From NCBI GenBank assembly GCA_001600415.1, contig BCJX01000014.1, positions 1 to 64,000 of the forward strand: DNA of 64,000 nucleotides, in the 5' to 3' direction. The position numbers and the translations under genes are program-made. How positions within the stretch are numbered: the stretch's first letter is position 1; each line of letters begins with the position of its first letter. Under the pieces are notes generated by a model. It was not told where the DNA came from. It did not search any database and saw only the letters and a program-made list of their open reading frames with translations. Source of the stretch: Pascua guehoae. Lineage: Eukaryota; Basidiomycota; Tremellomycetes; Trichosporonales; Trichosporonaceae. Below are positions 44,731 to 54,749 of this stretch, in pieces.

Positions 44731-47722
44731 ATGACCGCCGAGGCCAAGCAGGACCCGAGCACGCGGCTCGTCGACACGCTCGTCGTCAAGATCCGCCGGC
44801 GGTGAGTGTGGTGCGAGCTGGGATCAGAGCTTGGGCTGGGTGTGGTTCTCCGAGGCTCGAGGCGTTGATCTGGGTATCGGCACAGATACCCATGGCGTCG
44901 TGTCGCGTTAGAACGCGTCACTGCGACTGTGTCATTGTCGGAATGGAGCAGTAGAGAACGCAGACGACGGCGGTCTCGCATCGCTGCGACTTGGGGCAAC
45001 GGTGTCGATATGGCCTCGGACCGACAACGAACGGACACTCAGCTCGGACTCGACCTCGCCGACACGCCTCTGTCGGACCACACTCTCTGCCTGGATCTCA
45101 CCCAGATCTTCCTCCCCTCTCGCGTTATCGACCGCCACACCTTTCCACCTGCCGCCAGCCTCTGCCCGCCTCTGACCCGCTCCATCTCAACATACTAACG
45201 ACGCAGGCAAATTGTCGGCTCGCGCAACGTCGCCCTCGCGACGGCCGTGCTCGTGCAGAATGTCGTGCGGAGCGTAAAGTTTACGACGATTGACGAGCTC
45301 CTCGCGCTCATCCGCGCCATTGGGCAGCGCCTCGTCGAGGCCAACCCGAAGGGTGAGTGGGTGTGTGGTTGGGTCTGGAAGGGGCAGGACAGGCGACTGC
45401 AAGACGGGGACGGGAGAGGACAGGAAAGGACAGGAGAGGACAGGAGATGGCAACGGAGAACATACGCCACAGGAGAGGAGAGGCCCCCATTACCTGCAAC
45501 ACCTAAAGAGTATCTCTCTCTGCCTTTCTTTAAAAATTGGGTAGTAGGGTTCGAAAGGAGAGGAGAGATTGCTCTGCTTTGGACGGGCCAGGAGCGATGG
45601 GAGTACTGCAATCATGCAGAACAACCCACAACGGCCTGAGCGATCAGGAGCCGCGTGCCCAGTCGCCCGTCATGAGCCTATGGCATAATAAAGTATCTTT
45701 GGAGATCACTGGAGGCACCGAAGGTGACAGTGGACATGGCGTTTGGTTGGGAACATGGGAAATGGGAGCGTCGTCTTCTGGCATCAATGAGCTCGGTTGA
45801 GCAAGTGGACAAGCGGAGTCGTGAGACGCTTTTGCCCATGTGAGGCTATGGCGCTACGATTATGACGTGACTCGCGACTACTACGCGAGTGCAAGTGTGA
45901 ACGAGGGGGAGACATGACGGTAGTTGAGGGCTCGCAAGGACAAGCAGGCACGACACATACGAGTAGGGATCGAATGGAGGAAAGATGGCGTTGTCGACTT
46001 TCTCTCTACCAGAGACAGCACCGTCGAGCGCTTGCCAGTGTATCTGCTCTCTTCATTGCTCCGGGGGTTGCGAGCCCTCTCTCAGTGGGATACCCACCAA
46101 GCAGGCTCCATGCCCCAGCGCATGACCTCGAGGCAGACATTATTCCCACACCAGACTGTACCCCCGCTAACGCCCAGAACTGGCATCTGGCAACACGATC
46201 CGGCGCATCATCCGGCTCATGCGCGAAGAATACCGCGCGGCGGCGGCAGCGCACCTGAGCCAACCCTCGAGTGTGCCGGGTACGCCGCGCGTGGGGCCCG
46301 AGACGCCGGCGTTCGCCAACGCGCCAAACTACTTTGCATTCGCGCAGTCGCCCAGTGCGAGCGCGAGTGCGAGCGTCAATGCGTCGCCGCGCCCCGGGGC
46401 CAGCGCGACGCTGGCGTCTGCGCCGCCCACACCGTCGCGTGCCGGGTCGACGTCTGCGTCGCTGTCCAACTTTGTCGCGATGCGCCACTCGCGCGCGCAG
46501 GGGGGCGAGCGGGCGGCGGGCTCTGGCGACTGGGGAAACTTTAGCGCGAGCACGTCGAGCCTGTTTGCGACGCCGCCGCGGGCGAGCTTTGATGCGGGGA
46601 CTGGGGCTGGAGGGAAGAGTGGCGCTGGTGGAGCGGGAGCTGCGGGGTCGGGCTCGGGGTCCAAGTCGCCGGGCAAACCTGGGGCGGTGCCTGCACGCAC
46701 GACGTCGCCGCTGGGCGGCGGGGCGTTCACGCTCGGCCCCGGCGCGCACTTTGAGCCCGAGGCGCTGGCGCGGGAGCGCGACGAGTTTGCGCGGCAGGCA
46801 GGCAAGCTCAAGCCGGTGCTGATCCAGGCGATTGACGAGGTGGTCAACGAGCTCGAGACGACGCACGAGGACGTGGCCCGCGGCGCAAAGGAGCACATTC
46901 ACGGCTCGGAAGTGATTCTCACCATGGGCCACAGCCGGACCGTCGAGGCCTTTTTGCGCGCAGCCTTCCGCGACCGCAAGTTTACCGCCATTGTCCTCGA
47001 ATCCGCCCCCAGCTTCCAGGGCCACGCCATGGCCGCCGCCCTCGCCGCCGCAAAGATCCCCACACTCGTCGTACCCGACGCGTCCCTCCACGCCGTCATG
47101 CCGCGCGTCACCAAGATCATCCTCGGCGCTCACTCGGTCTCGGCAAACGGCGGCATGTTTGCCATTGCGGGCTCCCTCGCGTGCTGCCTCGCCGCAAAGA
47201 CCCACGCAAAGCCAGTCGTCGTCACCACGGGCCAGTTTAAATTCGCACCCACCTGGAACCTCTACCACGAGTTTGACGCACTCGACTTCCAGGGCCCAGG
47301 GCCCGTCATTGGCTACGACCACACGGGCGGCGGCGGCGGTTTCGAGGGCGTAGAGGTCGTCGATCCCATGTACGACTATATCCGCCCAGAGCTCATTAAT
47401 CTCTACGCGACCAATGTGTGAGTTGCCGTGGGATCGTAAACAGGGGGTTGGGCCGGGCGTGGGGGGGGGGGGATTTTACGGTCCCCGATAGTGGGGGATT
47501 TATGGGACGGCGTGCTTGGGCTGGTTGGCGAGCACGAGCAGGCTGCCTGGAAAGAGCGGAAAATATGGAGTGGCGGTGTGATTACTTCGACCTCGACCTC
47601 GACATCGACAGCCTGTTTGCCCCTTTCTAGACGAGCCGCTAACACGCAGCGGCGATCACCCACCATCGTACATCTATCGCCTCATCAAGGAGTCGTACGA
47701 CGACGAGGACATTGAGCTCTAG
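44731..47722 (+). CDS. GCD7: Translation initiation factor eIF2B subunit beta
   Basis: Exons 44731-44801, 45207-45352, 46178-47417 and 47650-47722 join to about 509 residues (yeast Gcd7 is 381). The N-terminal helical part (DTLVVKIRRRQIVGSRNVAL, LLALIRAIGQRLVEANP) is followed by a Ser/Ala/Gly-rich insert at about 95-260. The Rossmann-like C-terminal domain carries VILTMGHSRTVEAFL, FTAIVLESAPSFQGHAMA, IPTLVVPDASLHAVMP, GAHSVSANGGM and KFAPTWNLYHEFDAL, ending with an acidic YDDEDIEL tail. eIF2B is the exchange factor for eIF2; beta belongs to the regulatory alpha/beta/delta core that senses eIF2 phosphorylation. Introns of 405, 825 and 232 nt are exceptionally long for this window. The chosen ATG follows AAAACG. 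Confidence 0.95.
44871..44892 (+). other. Perfect 8-bp hairpin in GCD7 intron 1
   Basis: TGGGTATC and GATACCCA flank a 6-nt loop (GGCACA). It may be a structured intron element; no known RNA family was recognised. Confidence 0.5.
45382..45449. repeat. Degenerate GAGGACAG repeats in GCD7 intron 2
   Basis: Imperfect units of AGGACAGGAG type recur over about 65 bp. Confidence 0.6.
47460..47472. repeat. G13 homopolymer in GCD7 intron 3
   Basis: Thirteen consecutive G on the coding strand within intron 47418-47649. Confidence 0.85.
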
Positions 47723-48128
47723 GCCGCCTGATGCTGTGAGCGTGTGTCGTGTGGTGCTGCTCAGCGGCGTGCGGCGCGGTGCAGTGCAGCATGCGTGGAG
47801 GAGTGGGTGTCGCGCCCAGTGCAACCCCCATGGCTACAGCCATACATCGGTAATGTGCCTGGGAGTAGACGTCACCAAAGCGGTGCTCTCCACTGGAGCC
47901 GATGCCGATGCTGCACCGCGGGCACGCGCGTGCAATCGTGCCATCCCGACTGTCGCTTAGATTGATTCATGTGTATGCAGGGTATCTATGCTAGATGTCT
48001 AGTGCGAGCGTCTCCGAGTCAGACGGTGTACGCCACGCGTGCAAACATGGGTGCAAAATATTCTTGTCCTGGCCGCTGGGCCCGTCCTCGATGTAGAACA
48101 ACACCGACTATCCCACCCCACTCCCGTG
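47723..48128. other. Convergent intergenic region GCD7/GUF1-PPR
   Basis: Both flanking genes end here. No gene or repeat was recognised. Confidence 0.5.
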
Positions 48129-51100
48129 CTAGTGATGTGGCCCCATGGCCTCAGCACCAACAGCCCTCCGCACTCTTTGGAGCCGATTATCCTCTCCCCA
48201 TCCCGTCCACCCCTCTGCATTCCGCGGGCCAAACTTTTCCTCCATGGCTCGCAACGCATGTCGCACGCTCCCTGCGTCGGCATTCGTCACGCGCCCCCAT
48301 GCCAAAAGCACAAAGTACACTGCCTTTGGCGACGGCGCGCGCGACCCGCCTACGCGGTCGTCCTCGGGGACGAGGCTGAGAAACGACGTGAACAGCTCTT
48401 CGAGCGCAGCAAGCGTCCACTTTGCTGCGGGCGCGGACGTGGCGTAGTTTGACGTGAATGCGCCTGTGCCATTGGAGCCAAAGCCCGGGTCGTCGTCGTC
48501 GTCCCACAGGTCCGTGATACCACGCCCGGCGGCGGCGGGCCGGACATCCATCCATAGCGGGAACGCCGCCGTGGCGTCGCCCGCAGGACCGCGGGGCACG
48601 ACACCGAACCGCGCAAAGCCACGGAACAGGGCAACGTACTCGTGTACGCCGGGAATGTGCCGCGCAGTAAACATGTGTCGCAGAACAGTGAGGGCGGCCA
48701 CCAGGTCGCCCCGGTACGCAAACACGGGAACCAGGAGGGCGTACGTCTCCCGCGACGGCTGGAGGCGCGTAAGGCTCGCGATAAAGTCGGGCTCACGCGA
48801 GGCCATGGTCTGCGCAAAAAACGACTGGTCCCTCCCACACGCCGTGCTCGACAGAGCCAGCTCGACCGGGTCGCCTGGCTCGAGCGCCGTGTACAGGCCC
48901 GACACAATGTCGTACCTCCCCAACCGTGCGGCCAGCCACATGGTGGCATTGACCAGCACAATGGCGCCGTCGGGGTCTTTAACTTTGGGTAGCGTGCGCT
49001 CGAGTTCGAGCACAGCAGCGTCGATCCGGCGCATGCGGCCATGAAGCACGATGCGCGCGAGATACGCCCAGCTTGTGGGCTCGATGCCATCACCAATCAT
49101 CCTGTTCCACCAAAAGTCGAGGCGGGATGCACTGCAGCTCATGGCGCAGAGGTACAGGAGATGGTTGAGGCTCCGAGCATATTGCCCCCGTCCGGCTGGG
49201 TCAGAGGGGGCGCGCGGAAAAAGCGACATTTGCAGCTGCTCGGCCTTGCGCAGAGTGCGTGCGCTCACGTTTCGCTTTTGCCGTGCAGACGACACGAGCA
49301 TCGCGACTTCGAGCCCACGCATCGCCTTGGCATCGTTGCCGACGATATCACGCAGCGCGTCGACGACCGTCTCGAGGCGCTGGTTGGCCTGCCTCGCTCG
49401 CCTCCGTGATCGGCGGTCGAGCGCGTGGACTGCCCGTGCAATCGATTGTAACTCGGGAACGGTAAAGAGTGGTGATGGGGTAGAAAGGTAGAGGCGTGTA
49501 AACTCGTCAAACAGCTCTTCGGAAGACGCGTTTGGGTTGGTAGTGTCGCGGTGAATGCTGGACAGGATCTCTGATCGCTTCGCGGGAGGGATGTGGTGGC
49601 GACTGATAGGGGCCGGAGTAGTGAGAGCCTTGACCGGCTTGGTAGGCGGGGTTGGAGGGAGGTGCGTGGCCAGCAAATCAGACAGGTCTGCAGCGTTCGA
49701 CCGGGCCGAGGTGGTGTACGTCCTAGGACGCGACGAGAGAACCTCGTAAAAGGCCGACTGTGGCACATGAATGTTACCGGCAAGGCTCTTGAGACGCTTT
49801 TTGCCCTCTTTTTGCTTGTTCAGGTGCTTCATCTTGCGCTCGTAGTGTCCTGAGTGTCAGATGAAAATATTCGAGTAGATACAAGGTGATCATCTGCTCA
49901 CCTCCGTAGAGACCCGCTGTAACATCCTTGCGCATGGCGGACAGGGTTTCACGTGCGACCACTTTGCTTCCAACGGCAGCCTGGATGGCAAGCTCAAAGA
50001 GCTGTCGAGGGAGCACCTCCCCTGGACTGTTAGTGGCTGCTCGCTTTATGACTCAGTTTTACTCAGCCACTCACTCAGTTTCTTGGTCCAGGCGCGACCA
50101 ATCTGCTGTGCTGCGTCGCGGTGGACAATCATGGCCAAAGCATCGACAGGCTTGCCGTTCAGCAGCATGTTGAGCTTGACGAGCTTGGACTCGGCGTAGC
50201 CTGCCTCCTCGTAATCAAAGGACGCAAACCCAGAGCTGGCGCTCTTGAGGTCTGAGAAGAAGTCGGTGACAATCTCGGACAGCGGGAGAGAGTACCGCAA
50301 GATGGCGCGGTCGGTGCCTTCGAGGAAACGGTACTCTTCCTGGACGCCACGGTACCGCGCGCAGAGATCCATCATGTCGCCAATGTAGGTATTTGGCACA
50401 AAGATGGTCGCGTTCACTGAAGTGTTAGTCGGCGTCAATCCTAAAGGGGGTCCAATAACGCACCCATGGGCTCCTCTACATGGTCGACCTTGGTCTTTGT
50501 GTCGGTGACATCGGGGAACTCGGCAGGGTTGGAGATGTACACTTCCTTTCCGTTGGTGTAGACGACTACGTGGTTAGCTAAGGAATGAAAGGCTTGCTAG
50601 CCAACACCCACCTTTAAAGGGCACAGTGGGCGCGGTGACAATGACCTCTGACGAGTACTCGTCCTCAAGGCGCTGGCGGCTGCTGTCAGTTACAATTCAT
50701 TCGGGAACAACTCACAAGACATCCATGTGCAGGGTGCCGAGGAAGCCGAGACGGAAACCTTGACCAAGGGCAGCAGATGATTCGCGCTCAACAGAGACAC
50801 TCCGGTCATTCAACGTAAGCTGGGGTGTGAGCTCCTCAGCTGCTGTGTCAGCTCACCCTGCCAATCGATTCCTCGAGCTGGGGGAACTCGGAGGCGTCCA
50901 TAGGAAAGACACCAGCGTAGACCATGGCCTTCATCGGCTGGAATCCCGGCAAAGGCTCCACAGGCTTGTCAGCCAAGCAGACGGTGTCGCCAATGTGAGC
51001 TGCAGTGTGAGCACCAAAAACGCACAGTAGCAGGACCTACCTTCATCAGAGTTCTTCATGTTGCACACGAGATATCTGAGCAGGTCAGCCTTTGTGGTAA

Positions 51101-52267
51101 TGGGGCAACCTACCCGACCTGGCCTTCCTTGAGCTCGTCGACGGGTACTTCCTCGGGGTTATGAATGCCAACTTCAAGAACGTCATACTTCTTCCCTGCC
51201 TGGAGGAAGCGGACCTTGTCGCCCTTCTTGACAGAGCCGGACTTGATACGGATGAGGGAAACGACACCACGGAAGCGGTCGTAGCTGGCGTTAGAGCTGC
51301 AAAGATGAATTATAGCTCACAAGGTATCAAAGACGAGTGCGCGGAGCTTGTTGTCGCCCTCCCATTGAGGTGGAGGAAGACCGTCGACGATCTGGCGCAG
51401 CACCTCGTCGACACCGAGGCCGCTCTTGGCCGAGATGGGCATGTGGTCTTCCCTTGGAAGACCGAGGGAAGCCTCAATTTCCTCGCTCGTCTCCTCTGGG
51501 TACGCGTGGGGAAGGTCCACCTTGTTGATGACTGCGAGGAGCTTGAGCTCCGCCTCGAGCGCGTGGTGGTATACGGACAGCGTCTGCGCTTGGATTCCCT
51601 CTGATGGGTTAGCAGTAACCTGTTATGAAACCCACGAGTACAGTCCACGAGCAAGAGACCACCCTCGCACGCGCCCAGACTGCGCGACACTTCATAGCTA
51701 AAGTCGACGTGACCGGGCGTGTCAATGAGGTTGATCAGGTACTTTTTCCCATCCGTGTGCGTGTGGATAATCGAGACAGTCTGCGCCTTGACAGTGATGC
51801 CGCGCTCGCGCTCGACCTTGAGCTTGTCGAGAAACTGTGGGGAAGACTCGGCCGGGAGCGTGTTTGTCATCTGGTGGGTTAGACGCTGGAGAGAATGAGA
51901 ACAAACCCACCTGGAGGAGACGGTCTGCAAGTGTCGACTTGCCGTGGTCAATGTGCGCAATGATTGACAAGTTCCTGGGTGTCAGCTTCCCGAAGTTAAA
52001 CGAAGCTCACCTAATGCGCTCAGGAGGAAAGTCGTCCATGTCAATCTTGTCCTTCTTCGCGACGGCCTCTGCCAACCTCGGAAGAGATGTCGTAAAGCAT
52101 CGTGCGGCTGGGAGGAACGTCGGCAAGGGAGCAGACGCAACGCGCGAGCGGAGAAGCAGCGGTTGGCGGACGCTGAGTGCTGCAGTCGCACTGGTGGTGC
52201 GTGGGAGCCCTGCGAGCGCCCGTGGAGGAGGCGGGCAGAGCCGTGGCACTGCCCGTATCGGTCTCAT
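48129..52267 (-). CDS. GUF1: GUF1 (mitochondrial LepA/EF4 GTPase) fused to a PPR-like protein
   Basis: Thirteen exons: 52267-52011, 51974-51911, 51870-51636, 51600-51321, 51284-51114, 51075-51041, 50999-50857, 50819-50716, 50679-50612, 50565-50464, 50416-50075, 50021-49902 and 49849-48129. Introns are 35-53 nt. The product is about 1213 residues. Residues 1-~680 are a complete GUF1: presequence ([14 protein letters not shown]), G1 [10 protein letters not shown]3 DTPGHVDF, G4 NKVDLP, G5 SAKSG, EF4 elongation domains, and the C-terminal [16 protein letters not shown] / [11 protein letters not shown] / [10 protein letters not shown] where GUF1/LepA normally ends. The frame then continues, without stop or intron, through [14 protein letters not shown] (presequence-like) into ~530 residues of helical repeats resembling pentatricopeptide repeats ([36 protein letters not shown]). 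GUF1 back-translocates mitochondrial ribosomes; PPR proteins bind organellar RNA. Confidence 0.9.
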
Positions 52268-52765
52268 TGTGCGCAAGAGTGCGTGCGCAATGGCGAGAGC
52301 GACGAGGCGAGCAAGTGAAGAGGAAGGCGTGTTGTGGTGGTAGGTGAGTTTACTTTTGCTCGAAAGATGGACGCGGTTGAGGACTGAACTCGAGGAAATC
52401 CGAGAGGGGCGGAGATGGGACTGAACTCCGTGGACTATAAGGCTGACGTGTTGTAATGGGTCATTAGAAACTACGTTGTAATGACCTTCACGTGACTCGG
52501 CTAACAGCACGTGGCAATGCCGGCGGGGGGGCCGGCGGGGCTAGCGGGGCAGGCGGCGATCGGTGAGTGGCCGTTGGTTTGTGATGAATCATGAGCACGT
52601 CAGAGAAACAAGCGACCCAAGATTCGGGATTCTACAAAGTCAGAGAGATTGAGAGAGAGCATGCCATGCAAACCACCGTGTCAGCAAGACTGATAAACGT
52701 ACACCCAACCCAACCCCCACACGACTTTGCATCTCATCTCTCTCTCCCCCATTGCCGCCAGCACC
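52268..52765. promoter_or_regulatory. Divergent promoter GUF1/cysteine synthase
   Basis: CACGTG boxes lie at 52489-52494 (TCACGTGAC) and 52508-52513. Both neighbours encode proteins with mitochondrial presequences. In yeasts Cbf1 binds such sites in sulfur-assimilation genes; the role here is inferred. Confidence 0.5.
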
Positions 52766-54170
52766 ATGTCCGTGTTCAAGTCGGCTCTCCGCCCCCTCTC
52801 GCGCTCGTTGTCGCGCGCGTACGCTACCGAGGCGCGCAGCCGTGTCGTAGATGGCTTTGTTGGTGCGGTCGGCAACACACCTCTGGTTAGTCGCCGGTGA
52901 AAAGAACAGATGGCCCGGGGAGTTGACTTGATCGCGTGCGCTTGTACGTGCGCGTGGTGGGTCAGCACGCTTCGTGGTCTAGCACTACGGGATGTGTGGG
53001 GCCTTTTTTTTTGCTTCTGCAGGAGACGGCTGTGGGGGCCATCGCAGTGGGGGTGGGGGTGTTACTGCTTGGCTCGGAGCTGACGGACAGATCCGCCTGA
53101 ACAAGGTGTCTGAAGAGACTGGGGCCAACATTCTCGCAAAGGCCGAGTTCATGTCTCCAGGCGGGTCGATCAAGGACCGCGCTGCGCTCTACCTCGTGCT
53201 GGACGCCGAGAAGAAGGGCCAGCTGCGCCCCGGCGGCACCGTCGTCGAGGGCACCGCCGGCAACACGGGTATCGGTCTTGCGCACGTGTGCCGCGCGCGC
53301 GGATACAAGTGTGTGATTTACATGCCCGACACGCAGAGCCAGGAGAAGATTGACCTGCTGCGCATGCTGGGTGCCGACGTCCGTCCCGTCCCCGCCGTGG
53401 CGTTTGACAATGAGATGAACTACAACCACCAGGCGCGGCGGTTTGCAGAGTCGCAGGACAATGCAGTCTGGACCAACCAGTTTGACAACACGGCCAACCG
53501 CGGCGCGCACCTCGTCTCGACCGGCCCCGAGATTTGGGAGCAGACGGGCGGAAACATTGACGCCTTTGTCTGTGCCACCGGTACCGGCGGCACCCTCGCG
53601 GGCATTACCCGCTACCTCGTCGAAAAGTCCGAGGGCCGCGTCGAGTCGTTCCTCGCCGACCCCCCCGGATCCGTCCTCTACAACCTCGTCGAGAACGGAA
53701 AGCTCGCCCGCGAGGGTAACGGCTCCATCACCGAGGGTATCGGACAGGGCCGTGTCACCGAAAACCTCAAGCCAGACCTCGAACTCCTCTCGGGCGCCGT
53801 CCACGTCCCCGACGCAGAATCCATCCACATGATCTACCGTCTCCTCGACGAGGAGGGTCTCTACGTCGGCGCCTCGTCTGCGCTCAACGTCTGGGCTGCT
53901 ACCCAAATCGCAAAGAAGAAGGGCAAGGGCAGCACCGTCGTCACCGTGGTAAGTGGACCGCTGTGCCAGACACCAGGCGCGGTGAGATGTGACTCGCGGG
54001 CCATGGCTAGACATCGAAAAGGAGACTGAACAGTACAAAACGCTGACATTCAGGTAGCTGACGGGGCTTACCGCTATCAGGCGCGTCTCTTCTCTCGGGT
54101 TTGGCTCGAGTCGAAGGGCCTCATCCAGCACATTCCCGACCACCTCCAGAAGTACATTGTGCTGCCTTAA
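52766..54170 (+). CDS. PLP-dependent cysteine synthase, mitochondrial type
   Basis: Exons 52766-52885, 53091-53948 and 54054-54170 join to about 364 residues. The N-terminus [20 protein letters not shown] is a mitochondrial presequence. The fold-type II PLP motifs are present: substrate loop GNTPLIRLNKVS, PLP lysine in [11 protein letters not shown] (about residue 64), [12 protein letters not shown], and phosphate loop GTGGTLAGI. The C-terminus (RYQARLFS...HLQKYIVLP) matches the extended fungal cysteine synthase 2 group (yeast YGR012W type) rather than bacterial CysK. It would form cysteine from O-acetylserine and sulfide, or a related beta-replacement product. Introns are 205 and 105 nt. Confidence 0.92.
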
Positions 54171-54244
54171 CGAGTTGCAACCGTGTACAATCTGTATCTT
54201 TTCACCCCGACGCTTGCCCCCCGGGGCCCCTGGGCCCCCCTGGC

Positions 54245-54306
54245 CCCCTCGTGCACCCCGCACGGATTGTGGTATCAACATGCATTACTATGACACAACG
54301 CAGAGG
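54245..54306. repeat. Direct repeat, left copy
   Basis: It shares GTGCACC, CCGCACG, ATTGTGGTATCAA and ATGCATTACTATGACACAAC with the right copy at 54617-54681, with only a few differences. Confidence 0.85.
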
Positions 54307-54616
54307 CCAGAGGTCGAGTGCGTGCCATTGTGGCGGCTTGAAGCTGGGACCAGGGTGAAACGTGCTCAGACGCCACACCAGACGTCCGTTTCGCGTAACA
54401 TTGCCGGGCTGCTTGGGGAGGTCGTTGAGTAGGTGCTGGGCACGCTGCTTTGCGTGTATTGTGGCGTTGCATGCGGGTTGGGGTCGCGGGTAGAGAGGAC
54501 GATTGACTTGAGGTGCTCGTGCTCAAGGGCTGGAGTGACAGGGCGAGATGGTGGAGGACAGCCCCAACGTTGATGGTAGTGCGATGCGAATGGGTGCGAG
54601 CTCCAACCCAACACCG

Positions 54617-54681
54617 GCCCCCGTGCACCAACCCCGCACGATTGTGGTATCAATATGCATTACTATGACACAACCCAGAGG
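54617..54681. repeat. Direct repeat, right copy
   Basis: Near-identical to 54245-54306, in the same orientation, just downstream of the SEC1 stop codon. Confidence 0.85.
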
Positions 54682-54749
54682 AACGAACGATGTGAATGGG
54701 TGGTTCTTGTCTACTATATAAAATACCAAGAGCGGTGGGGTGCAGGGTA

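Larger units (their letters stand above)
54171..54749. other. Convergent intergenic region with a long direct repeat
   Basis: The 3' flanks of the cysteine synthase gene and SEC1 meet here. Two ~60-bp direct repeats (54245-54306, 54617-54681) frame a ~310-bp segment. No ORF is supported. Confidence 0.55.
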
